A stretch of DNA of 64,000 nucleotides, taken from contig OZ026527.1 of the NCBI GenBank assembly GCA_964019695.1, forward strand, positions 78,224,831 through 78,288,830. The letters are read 5' to 3'. The DNA is from Loripinus fragilis (Eukaryota; Mollusca; Bivalvia; Lucinida; Lucinidae). Shown here piece after piece: positions 22,000-33,982 of this stretch; positions within the stretch are counted from its first letter, which is position 1; each line of letters starts with the position of its first letter. The notes below the pieces were generated by a model. It was given only the letters and a program-made list of their open reading frames with translations. It had not been told where the DNA came from and did no database searches. Position numbers and translations under genes: made by a program.

Positions 22000-24900
22000 C
22001 TAATGCTCACATTTAATATTTGTCATAAAATCCACCCCCCTTGACCTAGTTTTCGTTTTAAATCCTTTCTTAAAGTCTATGTAGAAAAAAATGTCCCTTA
22101 AAGTCTTTTGAAAAACACTATGTCCTATTTTATGAAATCCACCCCCCCTTGATTTACATATGGTGGAGTAGTGTAAATACACTATAATTGAACAATTTAA
22201 TATATATACATAATCACAACATCACACGACAACATCCATTCCGGAGATGTTCTAGTTATGTGAGAGCATTCCGGGTAAGGAGAGATTTCGCATACAGAAT
22301 GCAGTATTCCTGTATTGGACAGTTTTCTGCCTCGAATACAGCAATACGGCATTTGTGGACAACCTAAATGCAAACCCGGAATATCCTCAGCACCAAAACA
22401 TCTCGAGCCATATTGTATGTTCATGCATGCATGTAACAAACATGCACACATGTCCATACAATATCGCTCACTCCAAAAGAGTTCCATAAATGGAAATAAA
22501 TTTACATGTACTTCTTTGGTGTGGCATTACACCTTTAAGACATACAATTAAAACAAATGACGTAAATTGACGATTTTGACTTGATATCCAAGATATCATA
22601 TTAAAGCTAAGTGATGGTCCCCTCCCCCTCAAAATATAAATTCTCTCCATGGGCACTCCTTGTATCCATGATGGAAATTTTCTTAAAACCCCATTGGTAT
22701 TCTCCGCGACGATATATTGAAATGCCTCAACATACTGACCCGGAGAACTTTCCAATTTCGCAAACACGAGATAATAATATATGTATTCCTTAAGGATGGG
22801 GCCCACCACGAAACTTTGAATGAATAATTATGAATAATATGACTTTTTACATATAACACTAGAGATGATAACATATCAAAATGATCCAGGTCCATATAAC
22901 CTACTCTATGGTTAGAATACCGAGGAAAGATGCCATTTCTTCCAGAGCCATAATCAAAACATCAAAATGGTATCCTTAGGTTGAAAGTATGCGGACAGAC
23001 ACCGGACCTTTCAGAGCCATAAGGATTCTAAAATTAAAACCTATACTGAAATAATGGTTCCTGGAAAATTTGTATATCTAAGGTGATATGATAATACTTA
23101 TGAGGATATGTGAATGATGATGATTATGATATTACTGATATGACAGGATAATAAACTGATATGTTTAAATTCCGAAGTAATTATAAGGGTTGATAAGCTT
23201 AAATACTAGGTTGGTATGCTAATTTAATAGGTATATATGCCAAGTTGAGAATATTATGGAATGAACTAAATTGAGTGCTGGGAACTTGAAGATTTGAAAT
23301 TTACCAAAAGCATTACATCAACTGAAACTGTTCACTATAGAAATTCAGAAATCTTATTAAACCAAAGAAGCAAATTGAAGATGAAAATACAAATCTCACG
23401 GCAATGCGTATACTTTACAAAGTGTAATGAACAAGCAAAATAAACATTTGGACAATTTGAAAACTTGTTCTGACAGAAATTTATAAAACTAACACAAAAT
23501 AAATGTCATCTAAGAAGATGGAATAAGTTTCCATTCAATAACCAAAATATCAAATCCAATTTTTGGATGATAAGCTTAAACTTCGATATTATACGAATCA
23601 AAATATCCAATTAAAAAGTACTCATTACAAAAGCAAATACTTCAAACTTATTCATGTAACCTTCTCAATAGCTAAAGACAGAATCTGCCATGACATCACA
23701 AATCACGATGAACAGAAATGACTCAAAAGCAAAATGTGCTATGACAAATTAATCAATCTATCACAAATCACTCATAACCAGCATGATCATGTGATGCAGT
23801 TAAAAACAGCATATCAAATACATCACAAGATAATACATGGCAACATATATATTAAATCAATGCCAGAAACCGTACTTTGATTCTAAATTAAAGATAACAA
23901 AAATATATGTTGATGACATAATTGGAGTTCTACAAGGTGATTACCTAAAGATAGTGTTTTATAGCATGATCTTATAAGAACTAATTTTACATTATTTTTA
24001 AATCTAGTATACACATCTAAGCAAGGTTAAGATAATGAAATAAGCAATAAACAGTTGAGTGATATAATAATATACTTATAATACAGCAGTATTGAAAATG
24101 AGTTTTACTAATTTTTGAACACTGCTATAATAAGGATTTATGGATTAATATAAAATATGGAAAATATGAAATGTAGAAAATCCACAAGAAATCCAAGACT
24201 CATTTAGATCATAATAACTTATAAACTGAGGTAAATCTAAGATTTTCAGTTAATATAGAATAGAATATGATAGAATAAATGTACGTACAGGGAATCAAAT
24301 CACTGAATGTTCTTGCACAAAAATGAAATCTGCAGAAGTAAATGAGGTATGAATCTAATGTTACAACAATGTTGAAAGAATGAAAGTTTGAGGTGTGAAA
24401 GTTGTCTATGCCTATGCAACCACGAGGGGCTGACACAGAGCACACACAAAACTCACATCAATTATGATGATAAGTGGATTAATGTATTGTGACATAGCTA
24501 TGATTTCCTATGATGTCAGAATAGGCAATGCCTGTGAAACTAATAAGGGCTAAAGCCCAAACAGAGCACTACCGAAATTCACACTAAATATAGCTGATAA
24601 ACAATGAAAAATGAATTTTTGTCACTAGATTCGGTGACGGCTATGCAGATGCAAAGACCTAGCAACAGCCAGCACAGAATCTGATGTAAGAATTGGTTGT
24701 TAAATAAGGTGACAAAATCTGGTTCAATAAATAAACATTATATTTCCATGCAAAACAAACTATATCAAAAATAAGAACCAGAGGTATACACTAAGATTTC
24801 AAATTTCTATAGATTTACATAATTTGAATAATGTAGAAAAGTTTCATTTGATACACTATAAATTTCGAAACTAGAAAGTATGTGTTCGTTAGAATCTATA

Positions 24901-25820
24901 GAATGGCTTCAGTTTGAAGCTCATACGAGAGGTTCTAAGAAACAGACTATAAGAGACTGAACACAATAAACATTTGAAAAATATATATCAAAACAAAGTT
25001 CAGACACATATGATGATAAAAATTCACATAGTTCCATAATTGCATGGGACCGAAACCGATATGAATTTTATGATGGTTAAAAATGAAAGCAATTTTATGA
25101 ATGTCAAGGATTGGCAAATAACGTACAACTTCAAAGAGATATAATGCAAATCTCCAAAAACGGACATCAAAATATTGCCATTAAATGAATAAAAGTATGA
25201 AGCAATATAATGCGGGTCTGGAATTGGCCAATGTCATACAACTCAGATCGCTGAGCTCTTATGACACGTCCAAAGCAGACAGTCAAAAGATCGCAAGAAA
25301 ATGCTATTGAAAATTGAAGTGAAGTTACCTTTTCATCATGTAAAGGTGGTTTTTCAGGACAGTATAAAATAAATTATGGGTGGTATGTATGTGCGCACAC
25401 CCTTTACTAACTTAAAAAAATGTTGGAAAAAGGGGATAATAAAACATACTTACACAATTAAGCATCTTTATAGCATTGGTATGATACATCATTTCTTCAC
25501 CAGCTGTGGTTCTTCGCCAATGAAAATCGCGCGAATATGCATGCTATCGCGAAATTAAAAGGCAGGCATGCCTATACGCGAAAATAAGATTGGATAAAGT
25601 ATGAGAACTGGGTCATGGTGACCACAAATACTAAATAACTGAGGACTATGAATGCAGTTACAGATATAGGGATAATAGCAAATTATAAACAACCTATCTG
25701 AGCCCCATCGCACAATTTGCAATAACGACATACAAATATGACACGATATGCAAGACAACATGGGCAAGAAATAAAACAAGACAAATACATATTTTAAATA
25801 TAGCAAGAAGTGAGCAAAGC
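22000..25820 (-). other. Non-coding interior of the LTR element
   Basis: About 3.8 kb of AT-rich sequence with stop codons in all frames. The longest open frames are 78-113 codons and lack retroviral motifs. I see no conserved gene. Confidence 0.6.
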
Positions 25821-25824
25821 TCAC

Positions 25825-27266
25825 ATACCCCCGGTGGTAGCCATCAGAGGTTGTAACACTTTCAGAGAAAAGACAAAATTGTCAAAGATTTCATAATCCT
25901 AAATCAAGTAGTTTCTGAGAAAACCTTGATGAAAAATGTCCATATGTGTTATATAAGAGTGACAGAAAGAAAAATTGAAAATTTGAAAAAAGAAGGCAAA
26001 ATGAGGATTAGCACCTTAGTTTTCATTTACACAATACACTTCTCTTACCTGAAAGTACACAAAATGAGCTTTAGCATCTTTATTTTCATTTACACAATAC
26101 ACTTAGCCTACTTGAAGGTGTACACTAAATTTGAAAACACTGGCTCCAATAGGAGCCGAGAGATCTGCGACAGAAATTTTCATTGGAGAGAAAGAAAAAT
26201 GAATAAATAAAGGGACTGATATGCAATATGTGGCTGTTCTTTTGTTACACAATACAACTAATCACTATCAAGCTTTGTACCAAATTTCAGAATCCTAACT
26301 CAAGTAGTTGCTGAGAAATCTTTGACAGAAAAAATGTCCATATGTATTATATATGTATTATATAAGAGAGAAAGAAGGAAATAATGAAAATTTGAAAAAA
26401 GAAGGCAAAATGAGGATTAGCATCTTAATTTCCATTTACACAGTACACTTTGCCTTCCTGAAGGTGTACACAAAATTTGAAAACAATGGCTCAAATAGGG
26501 GCTGAGAAATCTGTGACAGAAATTTCCATTGGAGAGAAAGAAAAATGAACAAATAAAAGGACTGATAAACAGTATGTGGCAGTTCTTTTCTTACACAATA
26601 CAACTCATCACTATCAAGCTTTGTACCAAATTTCAGAGTCCTAACTCAAGTGGTTGCTGAGAAATCTTTGACAGAAAAAATGTTCATATGTATTATATAA
26701 GAGAGAAAGAAGGAAAAAATGAAAATTTGAAAAAAGAAGGCAAAATGAGGATTAGCATCTTAATTTCCATTTACACAGTACACTTTGCCATCCTGAAGAT
26801 GTAAACAAAATTTGAAAACACTGGCTCCAATAGGAGCTGAGAAATCTGTGACAGAAATTTCCATTGGAGAGAAAGAAAACTGAACAAATAAAGGGACTGA
26901 TAAGCAATGTGTGGCTGTTCTTTTGTTACACAATACAACTGATCACTATCAAGCTTTGTACCAAATTTCAGAATCCTAACCCAAGTGGTTGCTGAGAAAT
27001 CTTTGACGAAAAATTTTTCCATTGGAGAGGAAGAAAAATGAACAAATAAAGGGACTGATAAGCAATATGTGTCTGTTCTTTTGTTACACAATACAACTCA
27101 TAACTATCAAGCCTTGTACCAAATTTCAGAATCCTAACCCAAGTAGTTGCTGAGAAATCTTTGACGAAAAAAAAAGTTTACAGACAAACAGACAGACAGA
27201 CAGACAAACATAATTACAGAAAAGACAAAAACTATATACCCCCTATATACTTCGTACCGGGGGTAT
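25825..27266. mobile_element. TIR element with internal tandem repeats (ATACCCCCGGT ends)
   Basis: An exact 11-bp inverted terminal repeat, ATACCCCCGGT (25825-25835) and ACCGGGGGTAT (27256-27266). The interior is a complex tandem repeat: GAAAATTTGAAAAAAGAAGG recurs near 25977, 26385 and 26722, and GGGACTGATA near 26211, 26559, 26893 and 27051. A CAGACAGACA microsatellite lies near the right end. No transposase. Same general plan as the element at 59987-61654. Confidence 0.75.
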
Positions 27267-27269
27267 AAT

Positions 27270-28299
27270 CAAATAAGCATTCAATCATGGCAAATTGTTC
27301 AACGGTTCAGAATGAGGCCTTAACATACGTGATTTTCAAGCGACTTCATGTAAACACACGTTATCTGGAATAGCGTCGCGGTAAAATTGACACGATGCTG
27401 AAAAATGAAGACATATTCAAATACATATGGGTCATATGGGAGGGTCCCTACATTTTATTAATAAAAAAATAATGCAGACTAGCGTGATATGCAAGAATAA
27501 AAAATGCAGACAAGAATGCGCACAAATGCCAAAACGGCATACATGGGTCGAGTACATTATGCACCTGAAGTAGATATATATGCGGAAAAATGGTGAAAAA
27601 CAGACGTTATGCATTCAAATAACCTATGCAGAAATCACGCATTTTATGCAAAAAATAAGAGCGAGACCGCATGCAGTGAGCACATAAAAGAAACCAAAAA
27701 TAATGCAGGAATATGCAAGCGAAACCGCTATATGCAAAGGGAAAGTGCAAAATAGAAAAATCATGGCTGACCTGGGGTATTTTTTGGCATTCGGTGAATA
27801 CATTGCATTGGGTGACATTGGGTAATTCCGACGACACGGACAAAAAGTGTAAACAAAAGTGTACCGGAACTTCTTTTGTCTAATAACCTTTACATAAAAT
27901 ACGTATTACGGACGGAAGTCAAACAACAGAGCGAAGGTAGGACATATTTCAACGGTAAATTTGCAAAATCTAGCGAAACAATTCTAACGTTCATTAAAAT
28001 TCAAAGCCAAATGTCAATTCATGGTGTCAACGGAAATATCAAATATGCAAATAAAATGGCGGACGAATACACAGAATAGTCCATTATAGGTTATGCAAAT
28101 GACGGGCAAATTCGCGAAAAATTCAACGCTAAAACTAAAACGGGGTTATCATGTTCGAGTAAAATGCAATTTTCAAATTATAGAATTTCAAATCCAATTA
28201 AGAATACAGCGGACGTAAAGAAAAAGATCAAAATAACAAAATACACAAGGCCGGGCCACCCACGAAAAAATGCAGAAAAGCACATGGCTAATTTGCAAA
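27270..28299 (-). other. 5' interior of the LTR element, non-coding
   Basis: Leader-side interior next to the primer-binding site. ATG-rich but with only short open frames and no Gag-like sequence. TATGCA-type motifs recur near 27490-27740. Confidence 0.5.
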
Positions 28300-28317
28300 C
28301 CGATTACTGCAGCGCCA
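28300..28317 (-). promoter_or_regulatory. Primer-binding site
   Basis: The complement is TGGCGCTGCAGTAATCGG, starting with the TGGCGC typical of tRNA 3'-end complements and one base inside the 5' LTR. I cannot name the tRNA. Confidence 0.65.
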
Positions 28318-28319
28318 GT

Positions 28320-28597
28320 TGTTGTAAAACTGATATAAAATAAATAGGGCGATGGGGTGTCCGCTGTAATAATACATTAATAACTACATTATGATTCAGG
28401 GACTTACCTTCCAAAGAGGTGTCAGTGTTTCCACACTGAGTTCTGTCGTCTGAATGCCGCTCAGTTCTCCTACTTGGCGGGCTTTCGTTGCCTTCAGTCC
28501 GTGCGTCTTCTGATTGGCTGATTCATAACACGTTGATTCTTCTGCGCCCTCTATTATCGCTGGGTTACTCTATATGTCGAAACATCTTTTTACCACA
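28320..28597 (-). repeat. 5' LTR of the minus-strand retrotransposon
   Basis: 278 bp, matching 21699-21979. On the sense strand it contains GGAAGGTAAGTCC, a consensus-like 5' splice site that is absent from the other LTR (GTCAG there). Confidence 0.85.
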
Positions 28598-28601
28598 ACA
28601 A

Positions 28602-28690
28602 TTCGGCGACCCTTTTATTCCCTAACTGATAATTATTATAATTGATAAAGGGTTCATGGGCAGTTTTAAGACAATTCACCGACATAAATG
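28602..28690. repeat. GACAATTCGGCGACAC-type minisatellite, right part
   Basis: Continues the array interrupted by the LTR element: TTCGGCGACCC just after the target duplication, then GACAATTCACCGACA near 28671. Confidence 0.55.
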
Positions 28691-28729
28691 ATTTATATCT
28701 TTAAAAATCAATACACTAGCAGGGCTTTA

Positions 28730-31210
28730 TCTGCCACACCTGTGGGGTTGAATTTCAGCCCCATTCCCAATTTAAAATAGCCACCTTTTTTCCTAATTGC
28801 ATGTCTATTTTTCCCAATTTTAGACCACTACAACTTATGAGAATCAATGACCCATATCACAATGTTACTTTAACACTTGCGCTTGGCATTAAAAAATCTA
28901 AAATAACTTGATTTTCAGGATAAATTTTGCTCCCATAATTATATTTTATGTCAATATTTTTCCCAATTTAAACATTAAGTCATGGACGTATATATTACCT
29001 GGACTGGAAACACCAATAGATTTACCGATAATCGTTATTCAATCTTTGTCGCCCTGAAATCCAGGTAAGCGGCAGGCAATTTCTGATAAAGTGACGGATC
29101 ACTTTAAGAGAAAGAGATGCGCATGTGTATGGGCATTTGTGTCTTCACCCCTAGCATCTCGGTAAGAAGCGATAGATCTGAAAGAATAGTACCGTTTTAT
29201 GGATCAGCTTCTTAGCTGCAATTTGATACCAAACACGATGTTGTTCCAGTAAAAAGTAAAATAATTCTGCGGAATAAATGAACCTAAAATTACCATCTTA
29301 TCCGCGTCCTGTGATGACACGGATCTTAAATTTACCCCCCCCCCCCAATATACGTCTGTGGTGATGAGCGCTTATTAGCCAAACATCGCTTGGTAAAAAA
29401 AATGAAATGTGAAACTATTCAACAAAAGAAAATGAACTTTCGATGAGAATTAAAAAAAAAAAAAAAAGTGGGTTACAGTTCATTCACTATTGCACGGATC
29501 ATCAATACAGCTATAATATGGGCCTCAACGCGAGAAACCCTGTCTTCGGGGGGTTTGCGAACAACACAGGCGCAGACCAGCCTGCGCATCCGCGCAGTCT
29601 GATCAGCGCCTTTTTATTCGCTTTTTGGAAAGTATCATATGTAAACTTGATGCAGGTGAAATTTCATTTTTCAAGCTAGTCTCTATAGCTGAGGAGACTG
29701 GTTTGAAACACTCTTTGTCAACCCCTCCCCTCGGACACAGGTTTTCTCACAACGAGGCCCATATGATACCAAACAATCTAGTGTTCTCAGAAAAAAAATA
29801 CCCAAGAAAAAAGGTAACGCATCAGGCTTATCTTCATTTCACAGACATGGAAGAAGGCATTTTTTTTCATACAACGCAATTAACCCACATAAGCCTAACG
29901 TCCTTTTTGTGGGGCAAAGGTAAACTGCAGAACCAGATGAGACCCAGCAGAATGCGGTATCTGATCAGGGTCTCCATCGTTTGCTTACAGAATGTTCTAT
30001 GAAAATTTAAGAAAATGACACCCAGCACCCCTTAAAACGAAATCGCCTGGTCCAATTGAGCGGAGAGGGCGTAAATGAATTAAACAGAAATTCAGTATCT
30101 TTTGTTTAATTCTTTAATTGGCTATTATTGTCAGTTGTTGAGAATACCACTTCTAAAATAAGTCGTTTTGGTTGAAGAGATATTTAACGCAGTCGCGGAA
30201 ATAATTACTGCTCACAGCTGTCTTTACCAACTACATTGTTAATTGTTAAACAAAAGCTTTTTAAGGAAATGAAATGAAGTGTATCTATGGTTGACAAAGC
30301 ATCATTTATAATTAAATGTATGTTTTCACGCTTTTAAACCCTGCAATGTGGCTAAATTCCTGGTGTACATTAGAGGCAATGTTAAGGTTCCCAGTGTTGG
30401 GACACCTCCATAGAGTGGAATGTTATGCGAAAATATGAAGGAAAGACGATTTTGCTAGCATCTTATCTGCATGATTTTATTTTGTTTTTGCTAAAAAAAT
30501 TAAAATTTTAGTTCGGAAATGTGTAATTTATGTATTAAGTGTTAAGTATATCAAAAATACTCACATCAATTAGCTCTACAACCGACAATTTCGATGGTAT
30601 AGAATATACAGATGTAGTACGAAAAAGTGAAAATTTTATAATTTTGCCTCTGTTTCATATCGTCTCTGCAACAAAAGTTTGCAATATAACGATATTCTAC
30701 AAAATGCAAATTTAGGACAAATATATAAACGTTCAGGAATTTAAAGAATTACACTCATTGAGCGCTTCACATTGCCACAGTTAAAGTGACAAGTACCTCA
30801 GTAAAATTCTAACTTCCACTATTTTCAAGATGGCGGCTTGTAAACAATGCAATCTGTCCAAAATAACACGAAAATTAACCATTATCCACTGATTTTATTC
30901 CAACATAGCACATATGAGATATACTTAAAAACTTATTCTAGTATATTCCGTAAGAATTTTCTCCACATATATTGAATATTCACGGTTTTAACATTGAAAA
31001 CTTTCCTATGGATTATCGCTATGAACAGCCTCTTTGAAAATGGCGGCAGAAAGGTATTTATCTCGGCGTATACCCGATTTACGCGTAGGCAATAATATTG
31101 ATAAAATAGATAAGAAGCCAATCCCTTCAAGTATACATCCGTGATTAAGTCTATATTTTTTCCCAATTTTGGCCAGGGGCCGCTTCCCAAGATTGCTGGA
31201 TAAAGCCCTG
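28730..31210. mobile_element. Non-autonomous TIR element (CAGGGCTTTATC ends)
   Basis: Left end CAGGGCTTTATCTGCC; right end, complemented, CAGGGCTTTATCCAGC: twelve identical terminal bases. ACTAG stands directly outside both ends, a probable target duplication of 5 bp. CAG-starting ends recall hAT elements, which usually duplicate 8 bp, so the class is uncertain. The interior has no transposase and carries a nested MITE at 29519. Confidence 0.65.
29519..29761. mobile_element. MITE, family B (copy 2)
   Basis: Ends TGGGCCTCAACGCGAGAAAC and GGTTTTCTCACAACGAGGCCCA. CTATAGCTGAGGAGACTGGT in the right half is the complement of the family's interior motif, so it is reversed relative to 8547. Confidence 0.75.
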
Positions 31211-31480
31211 ACTAGACAGAAATTAGTGGAAAAAATTAAAATTCTTTTAACTTACGAATTAAACGAAAGATCTAAAAAAGAAAACAACCTATATAAAATG
31301 ATAATAATATATAAGTAATAATTATAAAAATCTCAGCAGAAAGCTGTAGCAGAGAGTGCACCACCCTAGCTACCGCCCACCATATCTATGCAATATACAT
31401 TGTACTGCAATTTTCATAAGTATAAAAATGAAAAAATTGACAATTTTCTTTACCAATATAGCTTTCACATTTTAGCCGTG

Positions 31481-31710
31481 ACACGAGATTTCCAACAATG
31501 TGGTATGTGCGACCAGCAAAGCCTCAGATCAGCCTGCGCATACGTGCAGTCTGATCAGAGCCTTTGCTAGTCACTTGAATATTCTATGAGTGTTAAGCTA
31601 CTGACTGAACATCATTTGGAGTTTCTAAGCTTAAAAGGAGGCTGCAGAGGCTCGTCCGAGTCTATACATGTCAAAACGCCAAATTGTTGGAAATCTCATG
31701 CACTGGCTCC
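31481..31710. mobile_element. MITE, family A (copy 5)
   Basis: TTTAGCCGTGACACGAGATT at the left, TTGTTGGAAATCTCATGCAC at the right. Confidence 0.8.
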
Positions 31711-31795
31711 ATTAGTAACATCCATGCAGATACAGAACAGCAGTCACATGTAGAAATGATTGATACTGACATTGGCATAGTATATTTGAGCCGTG

Positions 31796-32025
31796 ACATG
31801 TGATTTCCAACAATGAGACATTTTGACAAGTGCAGACTCAGGCGAGCCTGTGCAGTCCCTTTTTAAGCTTAAAGACTCCAAATGGTGTTCAGTCAGTAGC
31901 TTAACAATCATAGAATATTCAAGGGACTAGCAAAGGCTCTGATCAGACTGCGCATATGCGCAGGCTGATCTGAGGCTTTGCTGGTCGCACATACCAAAGT
32001 GTTGGAAATCTCATACCATGGCTCA
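31796..32025. mobile_element. MITE, family A (copy 6, reversed)
   Basis: TTGAGCCGTGACATGTGATT at the left and GTTGGAAATCTCATACCATG at the right. It lies 85 bp after copy 5 in opposite orientation, the same tandem-inverted arrangement as the pair at 1330 and 1671. Confidence 0.8.
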
Positions 32026-32149
32026 TATATTTGATGGCCACAAATAACTCTGTCAAGATACATTCTGATCAATGATTATCCCTAATTGCAATATGATTAC
32101 CAATTATAATTATCAGTTACAATTCAATTGACGAATCAAACAAAGGCAT

Positions 32150-32275
32150 CAAAGAATTGTCTCAAAAAGTGTTGCTGAGTTATCTCAAAATTTGTCTTAG
32201 AATTGTCTCAAAAACCGTGTCGCCAAATTGTTCTGTCTGTCCCCGAGTTGTCTTGATTCCAAAGTCAGCCCCTTT
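32150..32275. repeat. GAATTGTCTCAAAA-type minisatellite
   Basis: Complement of the GACAATTCGGCGACAC family: AATTGTCTCAAAAAGTGTTG, AATTGTCTCAAAAACCGTGT, GAGTTGTCTTGA. Directly followed by a SINE body fragment (GCAGGTTAAAGAATTAACCC). Confidence 0.55.
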
Positions 32276-32339
32276 GCAGGTTAAAGAATTAACCCTCAGT
32301 AGCGGTAATTTAGATACGAGATAGATATAGATAGATATA

Positions 32340-33520
32340 TCCCTAAATATGTCAAATTATTTTGCAAACATTTACTTTGTCCAAAGAAATTACGGTCATT
32401 CTACTCCTTTCTGCTGATTCAAGAAGGGCTCTTGTCAGTTACAAGGGAAAGTATGTGCACAAAGAACTGGTTAACCACTAAGTCAAGCTTGCCCAGGAAA
32501 AAAGTCTGGTGAACTGACAGTGTCCCGACATGACCATATCTGTTGACTGGGACATAAAGGATCAAACCAAATAAATGTGTTTGAAAAATATTGCAAGTTA
32601 TAAGAGAAGACTCTGGAATGTCAGCTGAGGAATTGTTTTTCAGATTTAGGGTCGGGGGGACAAAAAAAAACAATTTTTTTTTTTTTTTAATATCTCCAGA
32701 AAAAACAGTAAAACTGGTAAGGCAAACCAACTGTCTGTTTTAAATTTTTAAATTTTCCTAAAAATCTGGACAGGACAATCACTTTTAACAGTGTCACTCT
32801 CAAAACTCAAAAATACACAGACAGAACCTCAAAAAATTATTATTTTTTTGAACGAAACAAATAATATTAAGAGTCGGCAGATAAAATAAAAAAAATTTTT
32901 TAGAAAATAAATTTTATTTTTTCCTAATTTCCGAAAAATTACAGTAGGAGGGTTTGTAAATCAACTAATAAAAAAATTCTGGCCTGAGCCTGATAGAAAA
33001 TGATGAGTAGTATAGCAAGGAACTTTAAACTTAAGATGGCCTTTTCTTATCAAAGAGCACCATCCTTATTGACAAGCATATGGTCAGAGGCACAGTATTT
33101 CACCAACACAATTTCTAAAATTTGAAATTCAAAACAAACACAGAAGCCAGTACTGAGGATACAATAGATGTAACATTTCAAAAGTTATGGAAAAGCAAAA
33201 ATAGCAAGTGGACTGTTTAAGTTGGCCTAGTTCTTCTCAGTTTAGTACCTGTATGACACTTTCAAAGTTGACAAGGCAAGAAAGTACTGTTTGGTCAACT
33301 AAATACAATTTATTTGAAATGAGAGTTTTAAAACATCACCATCTAACAAATTGGTGATTGATTGTCAGATTTGATTGCAATTTGGCATGATTATATAGTT
33401 GGAGTGTATTTTTTTTATGTTTCTAACAGGTGGTCCTTGGCTGATCCAGTTAGGCAAAAAAAAACTGTGATTAGGGTAATCTGACCCTACCCAAATTTAC
33501 TGGTGAAACTTAGAATTATT
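32340..33520. other. Intergenic stretch upstream of DLEC1, no gene seen
   Basis: Low-complexity A/T tracts (32660-32940) and sequence without recognisable elements. It should contain the DLEC1 promoter and any 5' untranslated exon, but I cannot identify either. Confidence 0.4.
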
Positions 33521-33526
33521 TTTCAG

Positions 33527-33618
33527 GTTTTCTGGAAAAAAAAATATGATTTTATGCACTTTGAAAGGCATTTCGTGAAATGCCTTTCAAAATGCATAAG
33601 AAATATATTTTTTTCCAG
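33527..33618. repeat. 90-bp palindrome
   Basis: TTCTGGAAAAAAAAATATGA ... TTTGAAAGGCATTTC | GAAATGCCTTTCAAA ... TTTTTTTCCAGAA folds back on itself with almost no loop. Probably a miniature foldback element. Confidence 0.75.
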
Positions 33619-33790
33619 AAAAAAAAATAATTAAAAAAAATATGTGTGCCTACCCTACCTAATGGTGGCCTGACACTGTATACTGGCTGAGTTGTTGGGC
33701 CTAATCTAGCCAAACTGTTTGCAAGGGTTATCAGAAGAAACCACTAGTAGTAAAAGATGAATCACTCTTTTTTTATCACAGAGAAAGAAA

Positions 33791-33982
33791 ATGCCTGCCC
33801 AAATTGGCGCCAGAGGGGAAGAACCCCCTATGTTCCTACAGAGACCGTCCACTGGAAAGTCACAAGATGTACGCCATATTTTGGCGAAGACATTTCGAGA
33901 AATATTTACGAGAGATCCTGTTGGTACAGATACGATGAAAAACCTGGCTGTATCCAAAGGTTATGTTGATGCACTACAGAAG
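33791..33982 (+). CDS. DLEC1: DLEC1 exon 1 (first coding exon seen)
   Basis: 64 codons from MPAQIGARG to DALQK, ending AAG|GTATTA in phase 0. SQDVRHILAKTFREIF aligns with the vertebrate block that begins with a similar QDISHLL stretch. The ATG is the first in frame. An acceptor-like TTTTATCACAG ends at 33781, so a 5' untranslated exon may precede it; vertebrate DLEC1 has roughly 90 more N-terminal residues that I cannot find here. Confidence 0.85.

Larger units (their letters stand above)
21699..28597 (-). mobile_element. LTR retrotransposon without gag/pol (LARD-like)
   Basis: Two direct repeats of about 280 bp bound it (21699-21979 and 28320-28597), each starting TGTTGTAAAACTG and ending TTTTTACCACA on the plus strand. 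Both are flanked by ACAA (21695-21698, 28598-28601), a 4-bp target duplication. Orientation is minus: just inside the right LTR the complement reads TGGCGCTGCAGTAATCGG, a primer-binding-site-like sequence one base from the LTR; just inside the left LTR it reads AAAGGAGGAAGAG, a polypurine tract. The interior of about 6.3 kb is AT-rich and has no protease, reverse transcriptase, integrase or Gag that I can recognise, so it must depend on another element's enzymes. A TIR element at 25825-27266 is nested inside. Confidence 0.85.
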
